Origin: Phenylobacterium aquaticum
GTDB lineage: Bacteria; Pseudomonadota; Alphaproteobacteria; Caulobacterales; Caulobacteraceae
Direction of reading: 5' to 3'
DNA: 64,000 nucleotides
NCBI GenBank assembly: GCA_947378305.1
Contig: CANCJJ010000010.1
Location: 1-64,000, forward strand
Below the pieces are notes generated by a model. It did no database searches, had not been told where the DNA came from, and saw only the letters and a list, made by a program, of their open reading frames with translations. Positions 25,717 through 34,251 of the stretch are shown here, one piece after another (the first letter of the stretch is position 1; each line of letters starts with the position of its first letter). The translations under genes were made by a program, and so were the position numbers.

Positions 25717-28341
25717 TTGAAGCAAGTTGGAAATCTGAAAAAGCGGGCTCTGTACCTGTATCCCATCATCGCCGTGATGGCTCTGCCTGCCGCCGGTTGG
25801 GCGCAGCAGGCCGCCAGTCAGGCACCGCCGGCGCGTCTGTCAGAGCAGGGGCTCCTGTCCGAAGTCATCGTCACGGCCAACCGGCGCGAAGAGACGGTCA
25901 ATACCATTCCAATGTCCATCGCAGCCGTGACCCAGGAAGAACTGGATCACCGTGGTCTGAACGGCCTGGCCCAGTTGCAAGACCTTGTGCCCGGCTTGAA
26001 CGTCACAAACTCAGTGGCGGGCGTGGCCAACTTCTCCATTCGCGGCATTGCCGCAACAACGGGTGCGGCGACGACGGGCGTCTATATGGATGATGTCTCG
26101 CTCACCAAGCGGAACAACAGTGGCGTCAATCAGAACAATGGCGCGCCCATGCCTGTCCTTTACGACACAGAGCGGGTCGAGGTTCTGAAGGGCCCGCAGG
26201 GCACTCTTTATGGCGGTGGTTCCGAAGGCGGCACGGTTCGCGTTATTACCCGGGGTGCCAGCCTCACGACCATGTCGGGCTCTCTGAAGCTTGTCGGCTC
26301 CAAGGTCGATGGTGGTGATCTGGGCTATGAAATCGCGGGTGCCATTGGTGGCCCCATCGTCCAAGACAAACTCGGCTTCAGGTTGAGCGCCACCTCGCAG
26401 CACAAGGGCGGTTCCGTCGACGTTGTTGACCCCTACAACAATGGTGCTGTTGTCCATAGCAATGCCGATTCGTCTGACACCAAGGCCGCGCATTTGAACG
26501 TGCTTTGGCAAGTCACTGACAATGCTGAGCTCAGCTATATGGGGTATTATTCCAAGTTTGAGTCCAATGGCGGGCCGGGTGCCGTTACCTTGCCGCTCAA
26601 CAAGGGCCAAACCTTCACGACTCCGCAGATCTGTAACTCCAGGGTTCGTCCGACAACTGTCGTGGGGGGCTGGACGCCAACCGCCGCCGTTTGCCCCGCG
26701 AATGGTGTTTCAACTGCTACGGTTTACGTGCGTAAGGCCGCAACCTATGGACCGTTCGACTATCTGGATGGGCATAATTCAATTACGCCGACGGACGGGA
26801 AGCTGAACCCAGCCTCAACCGAGACCACAATCAACAGCATTGCCCTGAAATACGATTTCGATGCCTTCGAAATCAAATCCATCACGTCCTATCTGACGGA
26901 CCATACGACCGGAAACACCCCGGACGGGAGTGCGGCGGCACCTGGCCAGAGCACGACCGTCTATGCGACCACGGTCAAGGGCTTCCCGCTCTACAGTGCC
27001 TATCCCGGCTATAATGGCCGCTTCGTCAGCAGCAACCAGAGGGAAGCCATTCAGGAAGAGCTTCGGCTGACCTCGCGTGGTGATGGCCCGCTCAGCTACA
27101 CGGGTGGCATCTTCATTTCCTCGGCCAAGACCCACATCAATTACAACATCGTTGGCGACTATAACGGCGCGCTTCAGTCGCTCTACGGTATCAGCCAGGC
27201 CACTCGATTTGGCATGCCCGATGTCACCGATGGGGTCCTGTCCCGCCTTCAGGCGACTCTGAAGGATAAGGAAGTCGCCGCTTATGGCGAGGCGTCCTAC
27301 AAGATCACGCCGCGCCTCAAGGTGACAGCTGGTATCCGCTATTCCGACCTCGAGTTTGACTTCACCCAGCGCCTTTACGGGGTCGTCCCCGGGCGGGCCA
27401 TGAGTGATCCCTATGCCTATGTTGCCGGCGTCCAGAAGGACAGTCCGACAACCCCCAAGGTTGGTGTTGAGTACAAGCTCACCGACCACGGAATGGTCTA
27501 TGCGAATGCCTCGCGCGGTTTCCGCGGCGGTGGGGTCAACACCCAGGTCAATGCGACCCTGTGTGCGACGGGCCTCACCAACCTCGGCCTGGCAATTACG
27601 GACATCCCCACGGGATATAGCTCTGACGCCGTCTGGAGCTATGAGTCCGGCGGTAAATTCCGTCTGTTCGACAATAAGTTGCAGCTAAATGCCGCGGCAT
27701 ACTACATCGACTGGACCGACATGCAGGTGTCGGTAACCCTGGCCGGATGTGGACAGAACTTCACGATCAATGGTGGCCACACTGTCAGCAAGGGTCTTGA
27801 CCTTCAGGCACAGTTCCGTCCGACCAAGGACCTGTCGCTCTCCATGTCAGCGGGTTACAATAATTCGGGTTATGTCGATCCGGTCTATGCGCCCGGCACC
27901 TCAGCCACCAAGACGGTTGTGTTCAACAAGGGCGACACGCTGAATGTCCCCGAGCTTTCGGGCACCGCAACAGCTCAGTATGAGCTGGACCTGATGGGGC
28001 ATCCGAGCTTCATCCGCTTGGATTACAACTATCAGGGTCGGCAGAACCAGGGTGCTAGCTATGGGGCTGCGGGCTACAACCCCTTCACCCACTATGTGCG
28101 CGCCGTGCAGTATCTCAACCTGCGTGCTGGCGTGGCCTATTCAGGCTGGGACCTCAACCTCTATGTCAACAACCTGACGGACGAACATCGTCCGAACGGC
28201 GCTGTCGGCAATGGCATTGGTCAGTGCAATGCGGCCACTGGCGGGCCAACCTGCTCGACCTTCGGCACCTACAATCCCTTCATTCAGGTCAATTACCAGA
28301 CCGCCCGGACGATCGGAGCCCAGGCGAGCTATCGTTTCTGA
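25717..28341 (+). CDS. TonB-dependent outer membrane receptor (874 aa)
   Basis: An outer-membrane importer. The signal peptide ends near GWAQQ. The TonB-box region is LLSEVIVTANRREE, the plug domain shows FSIRGIAATTG, VYMDDVSL and RVEVLKGPQGTLYGGGSEGGTVR, and a long barrel ends in the terminal QASYRF. The start codon is TTG with GGGGG 6 bases upstream; no better start retains the signal peptide. The 282-base leader between the previous terminator and this gene is AT-rich and presumably holds its promoter. Flanking sulfatase and cytochrome genes suggest that a sulfated or carboxylated organic compound is the ligand, which is inference. Confidence 0.9.
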   Translation: MKQVGNLKKRALYLYPIIAVMALPAAGWAQQAASQAPPARLSEQGLLSEVIVTANRREETVNTIPMSIAAVTQEELDHRGLNGLAQLQDLVPGLNVTNSVAGVANFSIRGIAATTGAATTGVYMDDVSLTKRNNSGVNQNNGAPMPVLYDTERVEVLKGPQGTLYGGGSEGGTVRVITRGASLTTMSGSLKLVGSKVDGGDLGYEIAGAIGGPIVQDKLGFRLSATSQHKGGSVDVVDPYNNGAVVHSNADSSDTKAAHLNVLWQVTDNAELSYMGYYSKFESNGGPGAVTLPLNKGQTFTTPQICNSRVRPTTVVGGWTPTAAVCPANGVSTATVYVRKAATYGPFDYLDGHNSITPTDGKLNPASTETTINSIALKYDFDAFEIKSITSYLTDHTTGNTPDGSAAAPGQSTTVYATTVKGFPLYSAYPGYNGRFVSSNQREAIQEELRLTSRGDGPLSYTGGIFISSAKTHINYNIVGDYNGALQSLYGISQATRFGMPDVTDGVLSRLQATLKDKEVAAYGEASYKITPRLKVTAGIRYSDLEFDFTQRLYGVVPGRAMSDPYAYVAGVQKDSPTTPKVGVEYKLTDHGMVYANASRGFRGGGVNTQVNATLCATGLTNLGLAITDIPTGYSSDAVWSYESGGKFRLFDNKLQLNAAAYYIDWTDMQVSVTLAGCGQNFTINGGHTVSKGLDLQAQFRPTKDLSLSMSAGYNNSGYVDPVYAPGTSATKTVVFNKGDTLNVPELSGTATAQYELDLMGHPSFIRLDYNYQGRQNQGASYGAAGYNPFTHYVRAVQYLNLRAGVAYSGWDLNLYVNNLTDEHRPNGAVGNGIGQCNAATGGPTCSTFGTYNPFIQVNYQTARTIGAQASYRF

Positions 28342-28367
28342 CCTCTAAGCCTTCGGTAGACCAAACT

Positions 28368-28404
28368 GAAGCCGTCCAGCCCCGGTTGGACGGCTTCTTT
28401 GTTT
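28368..28404 (+). terminator. Strong intrinsic terminator after TonB receptor gene
   Basis: An 11-base perfect stem, GAAGCCGTCCA with TGGACGGCTTC, an 8-base loop and a TTTGTTT run. Confidence 0.85.
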
Positions 28405-28501
28405 CTTGTTGCCGTGCCAATTATCTGCATGAAGCTGTCCTTAGCTTTCAAATGCCTCGATCCAGCTAAACTCTCGGGTCGCCCCGATCAAAAAGTGTCA
28501 G

Positions 28502-29260
28502 ATGCCTTTCCGATTTTATGTCTTGATGGGTGTTATCGGGCTCGGCCTTCTCGCAGGAGCCCTCTGGGATGGGCGAGAGAAGGCACGGCTGATCCAGGCG
28601 GGATTCCCCGAGATCTTGTCTGAGCCTGGTCTTGTGCAGGCATCGGTCAGCAGGGGACGTCATCTATTCCAAGCCAATTGCCAGACCTGCCATCAGTCAG
28701 ATGCAAGGGGTGACGCCGGTCATGGAGTTCCCGACCTCACAGATGGGGTCTGGTTGCATGGGGAGGGTACGCCTCAGGAAATAGAACGACTCATCTCCCA
28801 TGGAATTCGTGCCCATGATCCACGCGGGGCAGGCTCGCTTGCCTATATGCCCGCCTATGGTCGTGAGACGCCCTACGGGCCCTATCCCATCGAGCCGCTG
28901 ACCCCGGCGCAGATATCCTTGATGGCAGATTATATCCTGAGTTTGAGCGGCAAGATGCCAGCGGACTCGAGCGCCACGGTAATGGCGCGCGAAATCTACG
29001 ATCAATCAGCAGGGTGTTCAGATTGTCATGGTGCGGATGCGCGGGGGGACAGCGCCATCGGGGCACCTGACCTCACTCAAGGCAAGCGACTGTGGGGCGA
29101 TGGTGGGCGGCAGTCGCTGATCATCAGCATCAGTGAGGGGCGGGCCGGGGCTTGCCCAGCGTTTCGGCGCAGGCTTAACGCCGTCCAGATCCGGGATCTC
29201 ACCCTCTACCTTCACAGCCTAAACCCGGCATCACCGGCACGACCAGGAATGGGACAATGA
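28502..29260 (+). CDS. Membrane-anchored diheme cytochrome c
   Basis: 252 residues with one N-terminal membrane helix (about 5-20) and two heme-attachment sites, CQTCH and CSDCH, each in a small cytochrome c domain like those in CcoP-type and dehydrogenase-linked cytochromes. Axial Met candidates follow (AYMPAYG in the first domain). It would carry electrons in the periplasm. Its stop overlaps the next start by ATGA, and that gene overlaps the third in the same way, so cytochrome, isomerase and HupE-like protein form a tightly coupled operon. No obvious ribosome site precedes the ATG, so the exact start is uncertain. Confidence 0.85.
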   Translation: MPFRFYVLMGVIGLGLLAGALWDGREKARLIQAGFPEILSEPGLVQASVSRGRHLFQANCQTCHQSDARGDAGHGVPDLTDGVWLHGEGTPQEIERLISHGIRAHDPRGAGSLAYMPAYGRETPYGPYPIEPLTPAQISLMADYILSLSGKMPADSSATVMAREIYDQSAGCSDCHGADARGDSAIGAPDLTQGKRLWGDGGRQSLIISISEGRAGACPAFRRRLNAVQIRDLTLYLHSLNPASPARPGMGQ

Positions 29261-30174
29261 CCTCTAGCTCCAATGTTCCGCGAGAGGCCCGGCAAGCCTC
29301 CGAACGCTTCTGGGATTTTCGCAGAGTCAACAGCGGGCGTGGAATCCTGCTTATGGCCATCGGGGCCTGTCTGGGTCTCGCCCTAGCAGGCTATGGACTC
29401 TTTACGGCACGCGGCACGTCCACCCTTATCGTGCCAGCAGATGCAGTCGCCATGGTCAATCAGCAGCCTGTCTCTCGGCTGGATTTCAACGCAGAGATAG
29501 AAACGCTTTATGGTGTTGATGTTGCCCAGGCCAGCCCTGCCCAGAAACAGAGGGTGCTGCAGGACCTGATCCGCCAGGAACTCTATGTTCAGCGCGCCAA
29601 GGAGATCGATGTTGCCAGCTCTGATCCTGAAGTTCGTGCCGCCATGGTCAGTGCTGTGGAGCAGCAGGTGGCCTCCGATGCCCTAACGGCCAAGCCTGAT
29701 GAATCCGTGCTCCGCGCCTATTTTCAAGCCCATCAAGACGCCTATGCCAGCGAAGGACTGATCACCGCAACTGACCTGGTATTTCCAAAAACCGCCTCGT
29801 CCGAAACTGTGCGAGACGCCCTGACCCGGTCTGGGCCAACCCCGCAGGTTCTGACCCCTCTGATGGGCCAGAAAACGGCAAGGCTCGACGGGCAGGAATT
29901 CTATTTTGCCGCCCGTATTCACCTCGGGGCCCAGGCTTTTGATCAGGTCAGAAAGCTGTCCGCGGGAGGAATTGCAGGTCCGTTTGTCATGGACGATGGC
30001 GTGCATTTCGTCTTCGTCCAGGAGAATCTGGCACCCAAGGTTCAGCCCTATGATGAAGTTCGGCTCAAGGTCGCTTCGGATTATGCCAATGCGGCAGCGC
30101 GACGGATAACGAAGGGCGAGGACCAATTTTTTCGGCATCGGTCCAATATTCTTATCGCCAGTGACCTCAAATGA
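29257..30174 (+). CDS. Membrane-anchored PpiC/SurA-like peptidyl-prolyl isomerase
   Basis: 305 residues: a membrane anchor at about 28-50, then a helical chaperone region (VAMVNQQPVSRLDFNAEI, LQDLIRQELYVQRAKEIDV) typical of SurA/PpiD N domains and a degenerate parvulin-like segment with GPFVMDDGVHFVFVQE. It likely assists folding of envelope proteins. Overlapping both neighbours by four bases, it is probably dedicated to the cytochrome or the HupE-like protein. Confidence 0.82.
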   Translation: MTSSSNVPREARQASERFWDFRRVNSGRGILLMAIGACLGLALAGYGLFTARGTSTLIVPADAVAMVNQQPVSRLDFNAEIETLYGVDVAQASPAQKQRVLQDLIRQELYVQRAKEIDVASSDPEVRAAMVSAVEQQVASDALTAKPDESVLRAYFQAHQDAYASEGLITATDLVFPKTASSETVRDALTRSGPTPQVLTPLMGQKTARLDGQEFYFAARIHLGAQAFDQVRKLSAGGIAGPFVMDDGVHFVFVQENLAPKVQPYDEVRLKVASDYANAAARRITKGEDQFFRHRSNILIASDLK

Positions 30175-31394
30175 AGGCGGATTACAAGAGCCTCTGGATT
30201 GGCCTCGTTTGGGCTTTCATCGGGCTTCTGGCAAGCCCGGCTCAGGCCCATGTTCGAAGCGAAAGTCATTCGACCTGGGAAATTCATGGGGGTGCTGTCG
30301 ATCTGGTGATCACCATTCCCGACCTGGAGGCAAAACGTCTTACGGCCTCAGGTGAGAGACCCAGCGACGCCCAACTCCAAGCCTATCTGCAGTCACGGGT
30401 TTATCCGGTATCCAAGGGCAAGCCGTGCGCTCTGGTTCCGCCCTTGGTCGTCCTAACGGCCGCCCCGGGATACCGGAAATTCGACCTCACATTCAGCTGC
30501 CCGTCTGGTCGTGACCTGCAACTGCACACTGCGATTTTTTTCGATCTGGTCCCCAGTCACGTCAATTTTGCCCAAATCCAGAATGTGGAAACCGGCGAGT
30601 TTTCCGAGGAACTCATTACGACGGATCGGCAGACCATAGACATTACGGCCGGTGAAAATTCAGCCCTGCAAACGGCGGGTTTTCTCGAATTCGTACGCAT
30701 GGGGATGATGCACATCTTCACTGGCGTGGATCACATGTCCTTTCTGATCGGACTGGTATTGATCTCGAGGCGATTGAAGGACCTGGTCTTTGTGGTCACG
30801 GGGTTCACGATAGGCCACAGCCTGACGCTCCTGCTGGCCGTGACCGGGATATTGCGGCCTGAGGCTGAATATATCGATGCCCTGGTGGCCCTGACCATCG
30901 CCCTTATTGGGGCTGAAAATCTTGCTGTCGAGACGGGTAATCCCCGTCCGATTGCCCTGGCCTTGCTAGCAAGTCTTGCCGCCATGGCAGGGTTGCGAAT
31001 TCTGGGAATTGGCGGCTTGCCGGTAACACTGCTGCTGGGATCGGGTCTGTTCGTATCCTGCTATCTGATGGTTTCCGGCCGTTTGGCGGATGCAGGGCGG
31101 TTGCGGATGGTTATCACCCTGGTTTTTGGACTGATCCACGGGTTTGGGTTTGCGGCAAACCTTCTGACGCTCCAGTTGCCAACCCATCGACTGGCGGAAC
31201 TGTTGTTGGGATTCAATTTGGGGGTTGAGGCGGGGCAAATGACCCTGGTTCTTGGCGTTGCAGGCCTGGCCGTCCTTCTGACCCGATTCAAACTGGCCTT
31301 GCCGCGTCCGCTTGTCGTGGAGGTCGCCTCAAGCTTTCTTGTCGGGCTGGGTGTTTTCTGGTTCATCAGCCGCAGTTTCGGACCCCTTGTGTAG
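30171..31394 (+). CDS. HupE/UreJ-2-like integral membrane protein
   Basis: 407 residues: a signal peptide (ending near AQAHVRS), a periplasmic beta domain of about 150 residues, then seven or so membrane helices. The membrane half has the family signatures GMMHIFTGVDHMSFLIGL, FTIGHSLTL, GLIHGFGFA and FNLGVEAGQ, rich in membrane His and Asp, thought in HupE/UreJ relatives to move nickel or another metal. No hydrogenase or urease genes are nearby, so the cargo may be another metal, for example for the cytochrome or DUF6152 proteins. It is the third gene of the overlapping trio. Confidence 0.83.
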   Translation: MKADYKSLWIGLVWAFIGLLASPAQAHVRSESHSTWEIHGGAVDLVITIPDLEAKRLTASGERPSDAQLQAYLQSRVYPVSKGKPCALVPPLVVLTAAPGYRKFDLTFSCPSGRDLQLHTAIFFDLVPSHVNFAQIQNVETGEFSEELITTDRQTIDITAGENSALQTAGFLEFVRMGMMHIFTGVDHMSFLIGLVLISRRLKDLVFVVTGFTIGHSLTLLLAVTGILRPEAEYIDALVALTIALIGAENLAVETGNPRPIALALLASLAAMAGLRILGIGGLPVTLLLGSGLFVSCYLMVSGRLADAGRLRMVITLVFGLIHGFGFAANLLTLQLPTHRLAELLLGFNLGVEAGQMTLVLGVAGLAVLLTRFKLALPRPLVVEVASSFLVGLGVFWFISRSFGPLV

Positions 31395-31465
31395 AGCGAT
31401 GCAGGTTTGGGCGGGTAAGCAGAATTTTCTTCACATTCTTCGCGTTTAATCCGGAATGTAAGCGC

Positions 31466-31485
31466 TTGCCTTGATGGCAATTTTT
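31466..31485 (+). terminator. Possible weak terminator after HupE-like gene
   Basis: A TTGCC/GGCAA stem with a 5-base loop, directly followed by TTTTT. The stem is short, so I hold this loosely. Confidence 0.4.
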
Positions 31486-31529
31486 CTGCACTTATTTGAA
31501 TTAAATTAGTTATTTAGGAAACCGGCCTG

Positions 31530-32930
31530 ATGGAATTTGACCTTGTCGTGATCGGTTCGGGGCCTGGCGGCTATGTGAGCGCGATCCGGGCCAGCCAGCT
31601 CGGAATGAAGGTCGCCATCGTCGAAAAAGATGCCCTTGGCGGCATCTGCCTGAACTGGGGCTGCATTCCGACCAAGGCGCTGCTCAAGTCGGGTGAGCTC
31701 TATGAAAAAATGTCTCACCTCGATGCGTTTGGACTATCGGCCAAGGATGTCTCGTTTGACTTCGCCGCGGTGATCGCGCGCTCAAGAAAGGTGTCTGCCC
31801 AACTTAACGCCGGGGTGACCTTCCTGATGAAGAAACACAAGATAGAGGTCATTCTCGGGACGGCTAGGCTTGAAAAGTCTGTTCCCGCTCCGAAGGTGGT
31901 CGTCGCTCTGGCGGGCGGAGGTAGCCGAACGCTTCAGGCCAAAAACGTGCTGGTTGCGACGGGAGCAAGGGCCAGGACCTTGCCAGATATAGGACTGGTG
32001 CCAGATGGGGAGCGGATCTGGAGTTACCGAGAGGCCCTCACGCCCAAGGCCTGTCCAGCCACCGTGCTGGTGATTGGTTCAGGCGCAATCGGCATTGAGT
32101 TTGCGAGCTTCTATCGGGCACTCGGGGCAGATGTCACCGTGATTGAGGCTATGGGGCGAATACTTCCCGCTGAAGACGAAGAGGTCTCTGCGGCGGCCCA
32201 GAAGGCATTTGAGGGCAGGGGGCTCAAGTTCCGCATAGCGGCGAGTGTAAAGGGGCTGACCAAAACAAAAACAGGTATCTCGCTGGCCCTGGATCTTGGC
32301 GGGAAGGCCGAAACCCTTACGGCCGATGTCGCCATTATGGCCGTTGGCATTGTGGGAAATACAGAAAACATGGGCCTGGAAGCCCTGGGTGTGAAGGTCG
32401 AGAAGACCCACATTATCGTAAATGACCATGGCGCAACGGGTGTCCCGGGGCTCTATGCGATTGGAGACGTCGCCGGTCCGCCGTGGCTAGCACACAAGGC
32501 CAGCCATGAGGGAACCCACTGTGTGGAGCATCTTGCAGGACAGGGTGGGGCGGCTCTCAAGGCCCCAATTCCAGGATGCACCTATTCCGATCCACAGATT
32601 GCCTCTGTCGGCATGACCGAAGTCCAGGCCAAGGCAAAGGGGCTTAAGGTTCGTGTGGGACGCTTTCCCTTCAAGGGGAATGGTAAGGCCATAGCGTCAG
32701 GGGAAACGGATGGCTTTATCAAGACCCTCTTCGACGCTGAGACAGGAGCCTTGGTCGGCGCTCACCTGATCGGGGCTGAGGTGACAGAGATGGTCCAGGG
32801 CTTCGCTCTGGCTATGACCCTGGAGGCCACTGAGGCGGAAATTCATGCAACCGTCTTCCCGCACCCCACAATGAGTGAAGCCATGCATGAGTCCGCCCTG
32901 GATGCCTTTGATCGTGTTCTGCATATGTGA
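31530..32930 (+). CDS. lpdA: Dihydrolipoyl dehydrogenase (E3)
   Basis: Reoxidises dihydrolipoamide of 2-oxoacid dehydrogenase complexes with FAD and NAD+. 466 residues with the FAD motif GSGPGGY (9-15), the redox disulfide C40-LNWG-C45, the NAD motif GSGAIGIEFA and the C-terminal HP-TMSEAMHE His-Glu dyad. AGGA precedes the ATG at workable spacing. It lies apart from, and opposite in strand to, the E1/E2 genes at 35.5-40.3 kb, but is the only E3 in view and probably serves them. A GTAAGCGCTTGC near-palindrome at 31458-31469 lies in its leader. Confidence 0.93.
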   Translation: MEFDLVVIGSGPGGYVSAIRASQLGMKVAIVEKDALGGICLNWGCIPTKALLKSGELYEKMSHLDAFGLSAKDVSFDFAAVIARSRKVSAQLNAGVTFLMKKHKIEVILGTARLEKSVPAPKVVVALAGGGSRTLQAKNVLVATGARARTLPDIGLVPDGERIWSYREALTPKACPATVLVIGSGAIGIEFASFYRALGADVTVIEAMGRILPAEDEEVSAAAQKAFEGRGLKFRIAASVKGLTKTKTGISLALDLGGKAETLTADVAIMAVGIVGNTENMGLEALGVKVEKTHIIVNDHGATGVPGLYAIGDVAGPPWLAHKASHEGTHCVEHLAGQGGAALKAPIPGCTYSDPQIASVGMTEVQAKAKGLKVRVGRFPFKGNGKAIASGETDGFIKTLFDAETGALVGAHLIGAEVTEMVQGFALAMTLEATEAEIHATVFPHPTMSEAMHESALDAFDRVLHM

Positions 32931-33050
32931 AGGAAGCGTGTCTGGGGCAGGTCGGGTCCCTATGCGTAATTCTAGCATAATTTAGCCCTAGGACGACTAA
33001 CCAAGGGGTCATGTGTTCCGTGGCCCGTGAATAAGACGCCGGAGGACCCG

Positions 33051-33548
33051 ATGTTGCAACATTTCGCCAAATGGCTTGAAGCAACCCCCTTGAGCCTTTT
33101 GTTGCAGAATGAGCTGTGGGTCATTCCCACCGTTCAGACCATCCATATCCTGGCTATTGCCGTCGTGATTTCTTCGGTGGGGATGATTGTCCTGCGGCTT
33201 CTCGGCAAGGCTGACCCAGCCAGTCCGGTGTCGGACACGGCCCAGAGGTTCGTCCCCTGGATTTGGGTTGCTCTGGTCGTCCTGGCGATCACGGGATCCA
33301 TCATGGTGATCGCCGAACCTGTGAGATCGCTACCTAATCCTGCCTTCCAGTTGAAGATGCTGATGCTGGTCCTGGCCATGGGGATGACGCTCTTGTTCCA
33401 AGGGACTGTGGGGCGGGTAGGACAGGGTGGCTCGACGATCGCCATATCTCCAACCACGCGACTCGTTGCCCTAGCAACCCTTGGATTGTGGCTGGGCATT
33501 ATTATCGCCGGGCGCTGGATCGCTTACATGATCCTGCCCGAATATTGA
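33051..33548 (+). CDS. DUF6644-like four-helix membrane protein (first copy)
   Basis: 165 residues beginning MLQHFAKWLEATPLS, with four hydrophobic helices and the terminal GRWIAYM motif. The second copy at 33667 shares the layout: WPLS/TPLS near the start, a TIHI/TAHV helix, WI/TWAA, QLKM/LLKM and GRWI at the end. I think both belong to the DUF6644 family of small membrane proteins. The start at 33051 is supported by GGAGG five bases upstream, against a GTG at 33027. Function unknown; conserved histidines in membrane helices could bind heme, which is conjecture. Confidence 0.75.
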   Translation: MLQHFAKWLEATPLSLLLQNELWVIPTVQTIHILAIAVVISSVGMIVLRLLGKADPASPVSDTAQRFVPWIWVALVVLAITGSIMVIAEPVRSLPNPAFQLKMLMLVLAMGMTLLFQGTVGRVGQGGSTIAISPTTRLVALATLGLWLGIIIAGRWIAYMILPEY

Positions 33549-33666
33549 GGCGGACCGGGATGAATTTGTCCATGGAGCCTGTCCGTTCAACAGCTTTGGA
33601 GCGTTTTGACGCTCACGCCAGGGAGGCCATCACAACCTCCTTAATCACCAGGAGAGGAGATAAGGC

Positions 33667-34164
33667 ATGAGCCTCCATGACGCATTGAAGGCCATAGAAG
33701 CCTGGCCCCTGTCTGAGGAAATTCAAGTCTCATCCTGGATGTTTCCGGCGATCGAGACGGCCCATGTTGTGGCGATCACCCTGGTTTTCGGAACCGTCTT
33801 GATTGTTGATTTGCGGGTCCTTGGCCTAGCCTCGGGCCGCAGACCGGTGACGGCCTTGTCACATGAGGTGCTTCCCTGGACCTGGGCGGCCTTTATTCTG
33901 GCGGCGATCTCCGGGGGTCTTATGTTTATCTCCAAGGCGGATGGTTATTTCTTCAACCTGCAGTTTCTCCTGAAGATGTGTCTCCTGCTTGCGGCCGGTT
34001 TGAATATGGCCCTGTTTCATATCGGCCCCTTCCAGGGGGTAGCGGATTGGGATGAGAAGACCGTGGCCCCGGCGCGAGCACGCCTTGCCTGTGCCTTGTC
34101 TCTTGGAATTTGGCTGGGGGTGGTGACCCTCGGTCGATGGATTGGCTTCACCCTGACGCGCTGA
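33667..34164 (+). CDS. DUF6644-like four-helix membrane protein (second copy)
   Basis: 165 residues, the same length and layout as the protein at 33051: ETAHVVAITLVFGTVLIVDLR, then WTWAAFILAAISGG, LQFLLKMCLLLAAGLNMALFH and a last helix ending LGRWIGFTL. AGGAGAGGAGATAAGGC before the ATG is a strong ribosome site. The pair is probably a heterodimer or functional couple in the membrane. A bidirectional terminator follows. Confidence 0.75.
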   Translation: MSLHDALKAIEAWPLSEEIQVSSWMFPAIETAHVVAITLVFGTVLIVDLRVLGLASGRRPVTALSHEVLPWTWAAFILAAISGGLMFISKADGYFFNLQFLLKMCLLLAAGLNMALFHIGPFQGVADWDEKTVAPARARLACALSLGIWLGVVTLGRWIGFTLTR

Positions 34165-34190
34165 GCCGTTTGTTATCGCAGGCATAAAAA

Positions 34191-34224
34191 AAACCCCAGT
34201 CTGCTTGCGCAGGCTGGGGGTTTT
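34191..34224. terminator. Bidirectional intrinsic terminator
   Basis: AAACCCCAG-TC-TGC pairs with GCA-GG-CTGGGGGTTT, with A-run and T-run flanks on both sides, between the convergent DUF6644-like and M24 genes. It should stop transcription from either direction. Confidence 0.85.
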
Positions 34225-34251
34225 GATTGGACGGCCGTGACTGCGTTTACG

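Noticed and set aside
31458-31469. GTAAGCGCTTGC near-palindrome resembling a LacI-family operator in the lpdA leader
   Set aside because: No LacI-type gene is in the window and the match is partial; noted only within the lpdA entry.
33560-33670. A 36-codon frame between the two DUF6644-like genes, overlapping the second start by ATGA
   Set aside because: It has no recognisable feature and only a weak ribosome site; the strong ribosome site lies inside it and serves the downstream gene.
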